A stretch of 36,243 nucleotides of DNA from Hyphomonadaceae bacterium (lineage in GTDB: Bacteria > Pseudomonadota > Alphaproteobacteria > Caulobacterales > Hyphomonadaceae): positions 1 through 36,243 of the forward strand of contig CANJXY010000016.1 of the NCBI GenBank assembly GCA_947478925.1, in the 5' to 3' direction. The position numbers and the translations under genes are program-made. The notes under the pieces are model-generated. The model was not told the origin of the DNA and made no database searches. It saw only the letters and a list, made by a program, of their open reading frames with translations. Below, one piece after another: positions 23,379-31,976 of this stretch. How positions within the stretch are numbered: the stretch's first letter is position 1; each line of letters begins with the position of its first letter.

Positions 23379-25196
23379 TTACGAGCGGGTTAACGCTTCG
23401 CGCTTCTCTTCCAGCGCCAGCCATTCTTCCTCGTACTTGGACAGCTCGATCCGTGCTGCTGCAGCACGATTGGCACGAGCGTGGAATGCCTTCGGATCTT
23501 TTGCAAAGAGCGAGGAATCCGCCATCGCATCTTCCAGATCGACGATTTCCTGCTGCCGTTCTGGCATCAGCTTGTTGAGCTCTTCCAGCCGGCGCTGATC
23601 CTTGTAGCTGAGCTTCACCGCGGGCGCTTTTGGCCCGGAGGGCGCCTCCACGGCGCGTGACGTTCGGCCCGCAGCTTTCTCGGTCTGCCGGCGCTGCGAC
23701 ACATAGTCTGAGTATCCACCAGGCGTTTCTAGCCAGTCGCCATTGCCTTCCGGCGTCAGGATCGAGGTGACCACATTGTCGATGAAAGCCCGGTCGTGGC
23801 TGACCAGAAGGAGCGTGCCGTCGAACTCGCTCAGCATGTCTTCGAGCAGGTCCAGTGTCTCAATGTCGAGATCGTTGGTCGGCTCGTCGAGCACCAGAAG
23901 GTTGGACGGCTTCGCGAGCGCGATCGCCAGTGTCAGCCTGTTGCGCTCGCCGCCCGACAGCGCGTGTACCGGCTGGTGCAGCTGACGGCTCTCGAACAGG
24001 AAGTCTTTCGCATAGGCCGCCACGTGCTTGGGCGTCCCCCGCACGAGAATCTGATCTCCGCCCAGCGGCGCCAGCGTGTTCCACAGCGTCGCCGTCGGCG
24101 ATAGGCTAGCGCGCGTCTGGTCAAGATAGGCGATGTCGAGATTCTTCGCGAGCCGCACTGTGCCTGAATCTGGCGCCAGCTGTCCGAGCAGCAGCTTGAT
24201 CAGCGTCGTCTTGCCGGCACCGTTCGAGCCCACCATGCCGAGCCGGTCGCCTCGCATCACGCGCAGCGAGAGATTATTGACGATCGGCAGCGGACCGCCC
24301 GGTGTCTGGAACGTCTTCGACAGGCCTTTCGCCTCGATCACCAGCCGCCCGGATTGCGCGCCTGAATCGATTGCGAGGTTCGCCGTGCTCGCGGCCTGGT
24401 TCAACGCGGTGCGCTTCTCCGACTTGTCCGCCCGCATCTCATGCAACTTGCGCACGCGGCCCATATTGCGCTTGCGCCGCGCCGTGACGCCGCGCGCCAT
24501 CCAGCGCTCCTCGGCCTTCAACTGCGTGTTGAGCTTGTCGAGCGCCTTCTCCTCGTCGGCCTCGACCGTCTCCACCCACTCCTCGAAGGCGACATAGCCC
24601 TTGTCCATCTGGCGAACCACGCCCTGGCGTAGCCAAGCCACGGACGTGGAAATGTTCTCGAGGAACCGCCTGTCGTGGCTCACGACCAGAAGCGCGCCAC
24701 GATAGGCCTTCAGCTCTTCTTCCAGCAATTCGATCGCCGGCACGTCGAGGTGGTTGGTTGGCTCGTCGAGCAGCAGGATGTCAGGGTCATGCGCGAAGGC
24801 GTGGGCTAGGGCGATGCGCCGCGCCTGTCCGCCTGATGCCGTCTTCAGCGGCAGTTCCAGCGGCACGCCCCACGAGCCAAGCTCGGACTCCGCCCGGTAC
24901 ATCATGTCCGGGTCGAGCCCCTCGGAGACATAGTCCAGCGCCGTCTCGAAGCCCGAGAAGTCCGGCTCTTGCAGGAGGTGCCGCGCCACGATGCCCGGCT
25001 GCACGAAGATCTCACCTGCGTCCGGTTCGATCGCGCGGCCGAGAATGCGCATCAGCGTCGATTTCCCCGCCCCGTTGCGCCCGACCAACGCCATCCGCTC
25101 CCCCCGCGCGAGCGAGAGGTCGACCCCCGTAAACAGGGGGGTCGCGCCAAGCGTGAGCATCACGCCACGAAGAACAACAATCGGAGGACCGGCCAT
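23379..25196 (-). CDS. uup: ABC-F family ATPase, Uup type
   Basis: This is a 605-residue cytoplasmic protein with two ABC domains and no membrane segments, as in ABC-F proteins that act on the ribosome. Domain 1: Walker A GRNGAGKST (39-47), signature ASGGQ (120-124), Walker B LLLDEPTNHLD (141-151). A charged linker with ARRKRNMGRVRKLHEMR follows. Domain 2: Walker A GSNGAGKTT, signature LSGGE, Walker B LVLDEPTNDLD. The C-terminal coiled coil (KDQRRLEELNKLMPERQQEI onward) is the Uup hallmark, known in E. coli for branched-DNA binding. All catalytic residues, including the Glu after Walker B in both domains, are intact. Confidence 0.93.
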   Translation of the reverse strand: MAGPPIVVLRGVMLTLGATPLFTGVDLSLARGERMALVGRNGAGKSTLMRILGRAIEPDAGEIFVQPGIVARHLLQEPDFSGFETALDYVSEGLDPDMMYRAESELGSWGVPLELPLKTASGGQARRIALAHAFAHDPDILLLDEPTNHLDVPAIELLEEELKAYRGALLVVSHDRRFLENISTSVAWLRQGVVRQMDKGYVAFEEWVETVEADEEKALDKLNTQLKAEERWMARGVTARRKRNMGRVRKLHEMRADKSEKRTALNQAASTANLAIDSGAQSGRLVIEAKGLSKTFQTPGGPLPIVNNLSLRVMRGDRLGMVGSNGAGKTTLIKLLLGQLAPDSGTVRLAKNLDIAYLDQTRASLSPTATLWNTLAPLGGDQILVRGTPKHVAAYAKDFLFESRQLHQPVHALSGGERNRLTLAIALAKPSNLLVLDEPTNDLDIETLDLLEDMLSEFDGTLLLVSHDRAFIDNVVTSILTPEGNGDWLETPGGYSDYVSQRRQTEKAAGRTSRAVEAPSGPKAPAVKLSYKDQRRLEELNKLMPERQQEIVDLEDAMADSSLFAKDPKAFHARANRAAAARIELSKYEEEWLALEEKREALTRS

Positions 25197-25304
25197 GCGC
25201 GCATGGACCTGAACCGCGAGGGAAGGTCAAGCGCTTCCACCGGCGAAGGGGGGGGCGGCGAAGCCGACGGAGGTTGGGAGGGGTGTCGTCGGACGGACGG
25301 GCGG

Positions 25305-26273
25305 CTAGGGAATAACCACCCGTGCCGTCCGGGGAGGTGCAGGATGGTCAACAACGCGCACGATCTCGCTTGGCGGCACGAACCCGAACGGTGCAGAGCC
25401 CTGTGGCCACCAGTCCATGATCAGCGCAAACATGCTGGTCAGGATTGTCAGCCATGCCGTCATCTTAAGATCTTTGTCTGGATGGCGCGTGAGCACGAAC
25501 ATCGGGTCGTGCGAAAACTCGAACTTCAGATAGTAGCTGCCGACCACGTTCGGACGGTTCTTCCGAAGCCGACGAAACTTCCATCGCTGGTAAATGTTTT
25601 TGCCCTTGGCAGCTTCCATCTGCGCCACGCGCTCCAGAATGAATAGGTCTTTTCCGGAGGCGACCTGCTCCTTGAATTCAATTCCCGTCGAGATCAGGGG
25701 AATCCCGTCATCGTCATGCCAGTGTTTGAGAATTTCATGTTGCTCAGCGTAATCGCGAGCGCGCTCTTTCATTGGCAAGATTGGATCGATTGGCTTTTCG
25801 GACTCGAACGGTGGAAAGCAGACATCGGCCGTCGGCACGTCCGTAATTTCCTGTCCATCGATCTTTTCGGCTCTGCGTAGTTTCTGAGGAGATATGCTCA
25901 ACCGGATGTTACGCTCGCCATGAACAACCTGGCTCCGTCGCCGGCCGTTCGCGTCCGTATAAACGTAAAGAACCTTCACGTTGGCAGTAACGCCATCCAT
26001 GTTCATCTCCATCATTTCCCGATGGAGACACAGCGTCTGCTCATTGAGCCGAGCAGAGGAATGCTTTCGAATGGCGATTGGCCCGATCTCGGCGCCCTGC
26101 TTGTCGCCGCTGTAAATGCTCGCGATGACGCGGATCGTGAAATAGACGATCACGATCAGAGCCAGACTACGTGTCCAAGGGTTCTGAAGGACGGCAAAGA
26201 CAAGCTCGACCCACGCGTTTGATGTCTTGGGCAAGCCGCTCAAGGCAGCTGCCGACGATCCACCGAAATCCAT
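25305..26273 (-). CDS. Membrane protein of unknown function
   Basis: The product is 322 residues with one membrane helix near the N-terminus (about 31-49, SLALIVIVYFTIRVIASIY) and another near the C-terminus (about 272-290, MTAWLTILTSMFALIMDWW). A beta-rich soluble domain of roughly 220 residues lies between them, probably on one side of the membrane. No family is recognised. Of two nearby ATGs, 26273 is preferred because GGGGGA is six bases upstream; from 26279 it would be too close. The base composition is slightly more AT-rich than its neighbours, which may point to a different origin. It lies between the uup and class A PBP genes on the same strand. Confidence 0.78.
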   Translation of the reverse strand: MDFGGSSAAALSGLPKTSNAWVELVFAVLQNPWTRSLALIVIVYFTIRVIASIYSGDKQGAEIGPIAIRKHSSARLNEQTLCLHREMMEMNMDGVTANVKVLYVYTDANGRRRSQVVHGERNIRLSISPQKLRRAEKIDGQEITDVPTADVCFPPFESEKPIDPILPMKERARDYAEQHEILKHWHDDDGIPLISTGIEFKEQVASGKDLFILERVAQMEAAKGKNIYQRWKFRRLRKNRPNVVGSYYLKFEFSHDPMFVLTRHPDKDLKMTAWLTILTSMFALIMDWWPQGSAPFGFVPPSEIVRVVDHPAPPRTARVVIP

Positions 26274-26359
26274 ACCCATTCCCCCGGAGACTTTTGCCTC
26301 TCATTTATCGGGTAGACACTAGGCAGCTAAGTTACGGTCGTGCAACAAGGGACAAACCG

Positions 26360-28300
26360 CTAACCCCCGCCTCGCGCTTCCACCGCGGCAAACGCGCTCG
26401 ACAGGCGGCGGTAGAAGTTCAGCCGGTCCATGTCCTCGGTGGAGAGGTATTCTTCGGCGCGTTTGGCGCCGGGGAGAGCTTCGGGCGTTATGCCTTCATG
26501 GGCGGGCGCCATCATCGCAGCCCAGATGCGCGATGACATTTCGCCGCCCGTCACCTTGGCCATCGGCTTGTCGTCATCGTTGCCGACCCAGACACCGCCG
26601 ACGAAGCGCGTCGTGTAGCCGATGAACCAGGCATCGCGCCATTCCTGGCTGGTGCCGGTCTTGCCTGCGATGTCCCATCCGCCGAAGCGTGCGCCACCGC
26701 CGGTGCCGGCGACGACAACGCGCGTCAGCATCGAGTTCATATCGGCGGCGAGATTTTCAGGATAGATGCGCGGCACGGCGACAGCCGGATTTGTGTAAAG
26801 AAGGTCGCCTTTCGAGTTGCGGATTTCCTCGATCATGTAGGGCGACATCTGCAGGCCGCCCTTGGCGAGCACGCCGAACGCCTTGGTCATCTCGAAGAGC
26901 GTCACTTCGTCCGAACCGAGCGTGATCGAGGGATAGTTATGCAGAGGCGACTTGATGCCGAAGCGCTGCGCCAGCGCCGTCACTTTCGGAATGCCGATCT
27001 CGTAGCCGACCTGGGCGGCGACCGTGTTAAGGGATTCCGCCATCGCCTCCGACAGCGTGACCGCGCCGCGGTACTCCCCGCCATAGTTGCGCGGCCGCCA
27101 GTTCTGGATCGTCACCGGCATGTCGAAGCGCACGGTGCCGGGCGTCATGCCGTCCTCGAGGGCTGCGGCGTAGACGAACATCTTGAACGATGAGCCGGGC
27201 TGGCGGCGCGCCTGTGTTGCGCGGTTGAATTTCGAAGTCAGATAATTGCGCCCGCCCACCATGGCGCGGATCGCCCCGGTAGCGTTGTCGAGGATCAGGG
27301 CTGCGCCTTCGGAGGCCCGGCGATCCTTGCCCATTGTGGCAAGGCCGTTTTCGACAGCCTTCTGCGCAGCTTCCTGCAGGCGCAGGTCTAGCGATAGCTT
27401 GATCACCATGTCAGGCGGCGGGTTGGGTAACAGGTCCTGAACGCGTTCAACCGCATAGTCGAGCGCATGACCGGTGAAGCTGTCGGGTCTGCCCTTTGCG
27501 AAGGCCAGTGTCTGTGTGGAGGCCTCGTCGCGCTGCGCGGCCGTGATGAAACCTTCCTGCGCCATCTCGCGGAGCACGTATTCCTGCCGCTGCTTAGCGC
27601 GGGCCGTGGCCGCGGTCTGCGTGAAGCGCGACGGCGCCTTAGGGAAGGAGGCGAGCATGGCCGACTCGGCGATCGTCAGGTCAGCCGGCGCCTTGTCGAA
27701 AAATGTATGGGCGGCAGCATCGAGGCCGTAGGCGCCTGCGCCGAGATAGATGCGGTTGAGGTAAAGGTCGAGGATCTCGTCCTTTGTCAGCATACGCTCG
27801 AGGTCCCCGGCGAGGCGTGCTTCCTGCGCTTTGCGTTTCAGCGTCTGGTCGGGGGTGAGAAAGAGGTTTTTGACCAACTGCTGCGTGATGGTCGATGCGC
27901 CCTGAACGGTATGGCCCTTGGTGGCGTTGGCCATGGTCGCGCGTATGATCGCCCACATGTCGACGCCGGTATGCTCGCGGAAGCGCTTGTCCTCGGCGGC
28001 GATAAAGGCGTCGACCACGTGCTTGGGGAGCGCCTTGGCGGAGACAGCCCGGCCATAGCGGAAGCCGCGGATCGAAATCGTCTTACCCTGCGTGTCGATG
28101 AACTCGACCGCAGGCTCGCGGTTCATTGTCCACAGCGCCTGCTTGTCGGGCAGTACGGGCATCTGGGCAAACAGGGTGTTCCACAAGAGGCCGAAGGTCA
28201 TGAGGCCGGTCGCGGCCAGGGTTCCGACCCCCTTAAGCACAGGCGGCGCCCAGCGCATCAATGCGCTGCGGCCGTGCGGGATTGTGGCTTCACTCGGCAT
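26360..28300 (-). CDS. Class A penicillin-binding protein (PBP1A type)
   Basis: This is a 646-residue bifunctional peptidoglycan synthase anchored by one N-terminal helix (about 21-43) with the rest in the periplasm. The glycosyltransferase domain has Glu103 in AAEDKRF and QGASTITQQLVKN (133-145). The transpeptidase domain has the active-site serine in GSSFKM (S370, K373), ESLN (SxN, 423-425) and KTGTS (547-551). All catalytic residues are intact. It is shorter than E. coli PBP1a and seems to lack the OB-fold insertion. The LpoB-like lipoprotein encoded at 14369 is a possible activator. The Trp-repeat lipoprotein gene lies just upstream on the same strand. Confidence 0.94.
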   Translation of the reverse strand: MPSEATIPHGRSALMRWAPPVLKGVGTLAATGLMTFGLLWNTLFAQMPVLPDKQALWTMNREPAVEFIDTQGKTISIRGFRYGRAVSAKALPKHVVDAFIAAEDKRFREHTGVDMWAIIRATMANATKGHTVQGASTITQQLVKNLFLTPDQTLKRKAQEARLAGDLERMLTKDEILDLYLNRIYLGAGAYGLDAAAHTFFDKAPADLTIAESAMLASFPKAPSRFTQTAATARAKQRQEYVLREMAQEGFITAAQRDEASTQTLAFAKGRPDSFTGHALDYAVERVQDLLPNPPPDMVIKLSLDLRLQEAAQKAVENGLATMGKDRRASEGAALILDNATGAIRAMVGGRNYLTSKFNRATQARRQPGSSFKMFVYAAALEDGMTPGTVRFDMPVTIQNWRPRNYGGEYRGAVTLSEAMAESLNTVAAQVGYEIGIPKVTALAQRFGIKSPLHNYPSITLGSDEVTLFEMTKAFGVLAKGGLQMSPYMIEEIRNSKGDLLYTNPAVAVPRIYPENLAADMNSMLTRVVVAGTGGGARFGGWDIAGKTGTSQEWRDAWFIGYTTRFVGGVWVGNDDDKPMAKVTGGEMSSRIWAAMMAPAHEGITPEALPGAKRAEEYLSTEDMDRLNFYRRLSSAFAAVEARGGG

Positions 28301-28435
28301 GGTCTTCCGTCAGCCCTCTAACCCATCCGCCCATTCTCCAGATAGCACCCCCCCGGGGCAAGTCACGGCCCATTCGGCCGCACAGGACGGAACGCGAGCG
28401 AAACAGACGCGCAGGGCGTCCGTCTGCCGGTTGCG

Positions 28436-29776
28436 TCACTGGTTATCCGGCGCCGGGTTGAACCGATTTGGCTGCCGGGGCGCCGGCGGAGGTGGAGGCG
28501 GTGGTGACGTATTTGAGATCTGCGGGGGCGGTGGTGGTGGTGGTGGTGGGGGCGGCGGCGATGCCGCAGGCGCGGCTGGTGGCGGAGGCGGGGCGCCGTT
28601 GGGTTGGGGGTTGAAGCGGGTGGTGGGGAAATCGGTCCGCGGCGGCGTGGGTTGTGCGCCCGGCGCTGGCGGGCTCGGCGGCTTCTGCCCCCTAAACAGC
28701 GGCGGGTAGGTGTTGGGCTGGTCGTGATTGTTGTGATCGTCGTGGCTGTCGTGATTGTCATAGTCGCCGCGATGCCCGCCACGATCGCGGTCACGATCCC
28801 GGTTGCGTCCGTCGCCATAGCTCCAGCCACGGTCCCAGCCGATATCCCAACCATAATCCCAGCCGTACGAATAGCTCGAACGGATCCAGTCGATGCGATG
28901 GTAAGCCGTCTGGTACCAGGCACCCCACGGGTACATCCGCCGGTAATTCTCGTAAGCCCAGATCTCGTCGACCATGGCCGCATAGCGCCAGGCTTCATAA
29001 TCGCGCGCCCGCAGATCATCGATCGACCGCGTCGCTTCCACGCGCCAGCGACCCCATGGCTGCGACTGCAAGTAGAAATCGTACGCCGCGATCGAATTGT
29101 CGGCGAGCGCACGGCGCCAGCCCTCGTCATCGCGGCGATAAATCGCGTCGATCTCGATCCGCGCATCGGCGGCATACTTCGAACGCGGATAGGCCCGCAG
29201 GAATTCGTCCAGCTCGACCGGCGAGCCTGAACGCTTAGCCCTCACGAACGCGCCCTGGTCTGTCTTCCACAGCACATCGAGGCGTCCGCGTGCATCGACG
29301 AAATGCGCCCCGCGCGGCCAATCCCGAATGAAGACCTCAAAGCGCTCGATACTATCCTGCGCCTTGGCCTGTTCCCACTCCGATCTTTCCTGCGCGGCGA
29401 GGCGCGGTGCGGCCAACACGGCGCGGCGCCCGTCGGCCTCGGCCGAATGCACGCCCCACGGATACTTCGAGAGGAAGCCTTCATAGCCTTCTTCGGTGTC
29501 GATCTTTTTGGCGGTCATCCAGCTCTGCGCCTCGATCGCGGTCAGCTCCTCGATCCGCCGCTGCGCCATGACCACATTCGGACCATCGGGATGCATGCGC
29601 ATGTATTCGGAATAGGCTGGCGGCGTATCCAGCCGGGCCGCCTGGCTCCAGTCCATCTGGAGTATTTCCTCGGGTGTCGGCCCCAACTCGCAAGCGCCGA
29701 GCAGGGCGAAAGCCGAGACAGCGGCAGCAAGCCGGATCATCGTGCGGATCTTTAGATCGGAGCGTGCAGCGCCCAT
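28436..29776 (-). CDS. Lipoprotein with six Trp repeats and polyproline tail
   Basis: The product is 446 residues. The signal peptide ends in LLGAC (Cys29). Six repeats of about 33-43 residues follow, with Trp/Phe starts near W43, W86, W134, F177, W220 and W263. Their consensus is W-x-x-A, then Tyr/Phe-x-x-Tyr/Phe/Leu, x-x-x-x-Pro-x-Gly, and an Ala-rich helix. Next is a Tyr/Trp/Gly-rich stretch (about 300-322), an Arg/Asp/His-rich stretch (about 323-353) and a long proline-rich tail with runs of Pro. The start at 29776 has GGGAGGA eight bases upstream; the internal ATG at 29740 has none. Similar repeats occur in the TIR-MORN protein of this window. The function is unknown; a cell-wall-spanning scaffold is plausible. 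Confidence 0.82.
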   Translation of the reverse strand: MGAARSDLKIRTMIRLAAAVSAFALLGACELGPTPEEILQMDWSQAARLDTPPAYSEYMRMHPDGPNVVMAQRRIEELTAIEAQSWMTAKKIDTEEGYEGFLSKYPWGVHSAEADGRRAVLAAPRLAAQERSEWEQAKAQDSIERFEVFIRDWPRGAHFVDARGRLDVLWKTDQGAFVRAKRSGSPVELDEFLRAYPRSKYAADARIEIDAIYRRDDEGWRRALADNSIAAYDFYLQSQPWGRWRVEATRSIDDLRARDYEAWRYAAMVDEIWAYENYRRMYPWGAWYQTAYHRIDWIRSSYSYGWDYGWDIGWDRGWSYGDGRNRDRDRDRGGHRGDYDNHDSHDDHNNHDQPNTYPPLFRGQKPPSPPAPGAQPTPPRTDFPTTRFNPQPNGAPPPPPAAPAASPPPPPPPPPPPPQISNTSPPPPPPPAPRQPNRFNPAPDNQ

Positions 29777-29874
29777 GGGTCAGTCCTCCCGAGTATTCTC
29801 ACTATAGCAACGATTATGAACGGAAGCGGAATGGGATTTTGCGGCTGCAGACTTTGCCTGCGCTGCCCAGGTCC

Positions 29875-30408
29875 TTAGCGCATCGATGCCAGCAGACCCC
29901 TGAACCAGTCTCGTATGCCGCGCACGAAAACGGCAGACGCCTTCCACACGCCGGTCGATTTTGCCCAGCCGAGCGCGAGGTCGCGTAGGTGGATCACCCA
30001 TATCATCAGCTGGTTGAACCAGCCTATGCGCATGAGGGGGGCGTAACCGACATGGAAGATGCGATCGCAGGTCAGGATCGAGGCGACTTGTGCGACCAGT
30101 AGCAGGATCACGCCTTGCAGGGGGTGGCCGACAGCGCCCCAGTAGATCGCGAACAGCTTGGCAGGCTCGAGCACGATGAACGGCACAATGAGCAGCGCCA
30201 GCACTGCATAGGGTGACAGGCCGCGTATCGCCTTTGCGAGCAGCTGGAACAGCTGAAGGCGACCGAGCCAGTGGATAGCAGGGCGGAACAGCGGGAAGAG
30301 AAGTTCGTCGAGGGCGGTGTAGATCACGACGCCGATAGTCACGACGATCCGGGCGATGACGCGGAAGGGCGCGAGGAAGGGGGAGGGTGAGCGAGTTGGC
30401 TGAGTCAT
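29875..30408 (-). CDS. Membrane-associated protein, unknown function
   Basis: The product is 177 residues. An N-terminal hydrophobic region (about 15-35) is followed by an amphipathic segment, then two strong helices (about 65-85 PYAVLALLIVPFIVLEPAKL and 92-112), and a Trp/Arg-rich C-terminus (WFNQLMIWVIHLRDLALGWA and WFRGLLASM). The pattern is that of a small inner-membrane protein common in alphaproteobacteria, with no catalytic motif. It lies about 100 bp upstream of the Trp-repeat lipoprotein gene on the same strand and diverges from the decayed lipoprotein gene. Confidence 0.72.
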   Translation of the reverse strand: MTQPTRSPSPFLAPFRVIARIVVTIGVVIYTALDELLFPLFRPAIHWLGRLQLFQLLAKAIRGLSPYAVLALLIVPFIVLEPAKLFAIYWGAVGHPLQGVILLLVAQVASILTCDRIFHVGYAPLMRIGWFNQLMIWVIHLRDLALGWAKSTGVWKASAVFVRGIRDWFRGLLASMR

Positions 30409-30464
30409 GCCTCAATGCGGCTCATATAGGCTCGGTCGTCAATGCAGTTCAAACGCCACCATTC

Positions 30465-30489
30465 GTTGGCAAAAAGAGAAGTTGCCAAC
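30465..30489. promoter_or_regulatory. Inverted repeat in divergent intergenic region
   Basis: GTTGGCAA and TTGCCAAC form a perfect 8-bp inverted repeat separated by AAAGAGAAG. It lies 57 bp upstream of the membrane-protein gene starting at 30408 and before the decayed lipoprotein gene. The 17-bp centre-to-centre spacing fits a dimeric repressor site. No T-tract follows, so a terminator is unlikely. Confidence 0.35.
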
Positions 30490-30564
30490 TCGCAAACCAA
30501 CGCCGCGCGCCAAACACGCCCCCTTCGCTCCGGTCAATCAGTCAGGACGGGCCTGACAGCGGGG

Positions 30565-31031
30565 GTAGCCAAAAGACAAAAGCTTGCTGCGTCCGTTTGG
30601 GTAGCGGCGACGCTCTGAGCGTGCGCGATGATCACGCGTGGGACAAGGCAGGCGATTGAAGCGAGAACGACACCGTCCGGTGCGGCTGCCGAAAACATGA
30701 ATGGCCAAGACTGCAAAGCTACGCCATGCGTGCTTCATGACGTTGCGCGGAATTCGGACATCGCCGTCACGATTACAAGGCCCGACTACAAGACCGTCAC
30801 TTCCAACGTCTCCGATACCACTGCTGGCGGTGGCGGCGCGGCGATGGCCGGCAATCCTATCTTCGGCAGTCCGATTGTCGCCGGCGTCGACACCAAGACC
30901 GTTCGATGCAGAACCTCGTTCCGAATCCGCTGGACGTGACGCCGGAAGTCGCGGCACCGACGGCCAGCACGCCGGCGGCCAAAGCGCACTCAGGAAGGAC
31001 ATCCCGTTTACCGGTAAATGGGCGGCGCTGA
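30565..31031 (+). pseudogene. Decayed lipoprotein gene
   Basis: The frame through 30571-30630 encodes a typical signal peptide (KRQKLAASVWVAATL), then TGA (30616-30618) where a Ser is expected, then ACAMITRGTRQAIEA, the start of a known kind of alphaproteobacterial lipoprotein (lipobox ...L-S-A-C). The body continues through CKATPC, ITRPDYKTVTSNVSDTTAGG and AGNPIFGSPIVAGVDTKT. Between about 30893 and 30906 the frame shifts by one base and goes on as MQNLVPNPLDVTPEV, the usual Pro-Asn-Pro end. No normal start codon is in frame upstream. So at least a nonsense codon, a frameshift and a lost start are present. Sequencing error could explain one of these but hardly all. Confidence 0.65.
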
Positions 31032-31068
31032 TCGATGAGGCAACGCCGCTTCTGTCTTTCACGAGGCG

Positions 31069-31878
31069 TCAGCGCCCCGTAAACTTCGCCGCTCGTTTCT
31101 CCACGAAATGCGCGACGCCTTCCTTGAAGTCTTCAGATTTGAAAGAGGCGGGCATGTCGCCATTGGCGCTGTCGATGGCGTCGCCCAGCGACTGGAATTG
31201 TGCGTTCCAGATCTCGCGCTTCATTTCCTTCAGGGAACGCGGCGAAACGTCGGTCGCAAGCATCTTGGCATAGGCAGCCGTCTCGCGCGCGAAGTCGCCG
31301 GCCGGGATGACGCGATTGACGAGGCGCAACTGCAGCGCCTCGGCAGCCGTGAAAACGCGCGAGGAATAGAGCAGGTCTGCGGCCGCCGCGAAGCCGATAA
31401 GGCGCGGCAACAACCACGAGATGCCGTGCTCGGCGACGAGGCCGCGTTTGGAGAAGGCGGTCGTGAACTTTGCCGTGTCGGCGGCGAGGCGGATGTCGCA
31501 GTAAAGCGCCATGATAAGGCCGAGGCCCGCCGCTGAGCCGTTGATGGCGCCGATGATCGGCTTGGGCACGGCGGGAAACCACGAATACTGCTTCTGGAAG
31601 TTGGGATTCGCAGAGGCATCCCACGGCTCGGCGGCGGACGTGTTGCGGCCGGACGACTGAATGCCCTGCAGCATGTTCATGTCGGCCCCGGCGCAGAAAC
31701 CCTTGCCCGCTCCGGTCAGCACAATGACGCGCACCGAGTCGTCATTGCTTGCCTCGCGCATGGCCGCGCGTACATCGCGCTCCATCTCGCCGCGCCAAGC
31801 ATTTAGCTTTTCGGGGCGATTGAGCGTGACCCAGGCAACGCCGTCTTCCGCGCTGTAGAGGATGTCGTCATAATCCAT
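31069..31878 (-). CDS. Enoyl-CoA hydratase/isomerase family protein
   Basis: This is a 269-residue crotonase-fold enzyme. Members hydrate, isomerise or otherwise process acyl-CoA thioesters, usually in fatty-acid or amino-acid breakdown in the cytoplasm. VTLNRPEKLNAWRGEM opens the fold. The oxyanion hole is formed by GKGFCAGADMNML and by INGSAAGLGLIMALYCDIRL. The active-site helix is FSKRGLVAEHGISWLLPRLI, containing the Glu usual in hydratases of this subgroup. The C-terminal FKEGVAHFVEKR is the family end signature. Length is normal. The neighbouring genes do not form a recognisable beta-oxidation operon, so the substrate cannot be named. Confidence 0.92.
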   Translation of the reverse strand: MDYDDILYSAEDGVAWVTLNRPEKLNAWRGEMERDVRAAMREASNDDSVRVIVLTGAGKGFCAGADMNMLQGIQSSGRNTSAAEPWDASANPNFQKQYSWFPAVPKPIIGAINGSAAGLGLIMALYCDIRLAADTAKFTTAFSKRGLVAEHGISWLLPRLIGFAAAADLLYSSRVFTAAEALQLRLVNRVIPAGDFARETAAYAKMLATDVSPRSLKEMKREIWNAQFQSLGDAIDSANGDMPASFKSEDFKEGVAHFVEKRAAKFTGR

Positions 31879-31976
31879 GTTTCGCTCGCGTGTTTGACTG
31901 CTGCCTTCTGAGAGAAGCGTACGCCAGCGCCAGCCACGAGCAAGGCCATACCGATATTGACCGCGCGGCGTCGACG

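Noticed and set aside
27467-28321. Plus-strand frame (284 codons) opposite the class A PBP
   Set aside because: The glycosyltransferase motifs are on the minus strand; the plus frame is antisense noise.
28470-28610. GGTGG-type simple repeat
   Set aside because: It is simply the reverse complement of proline codons in the lipoprotein tail, not an independent repeat element.
30701-31273. Plus-strand frame of 190 codons across the decayed lipoprotein and the end of the hydratase gene
   Set aside because: It runs out of frame with the lipoprotein signal and overlaps the conserved hydratase C-terminus. A short stretch near 31000 looks protein-like and may mark a further frameshift, but that is too weak to call.
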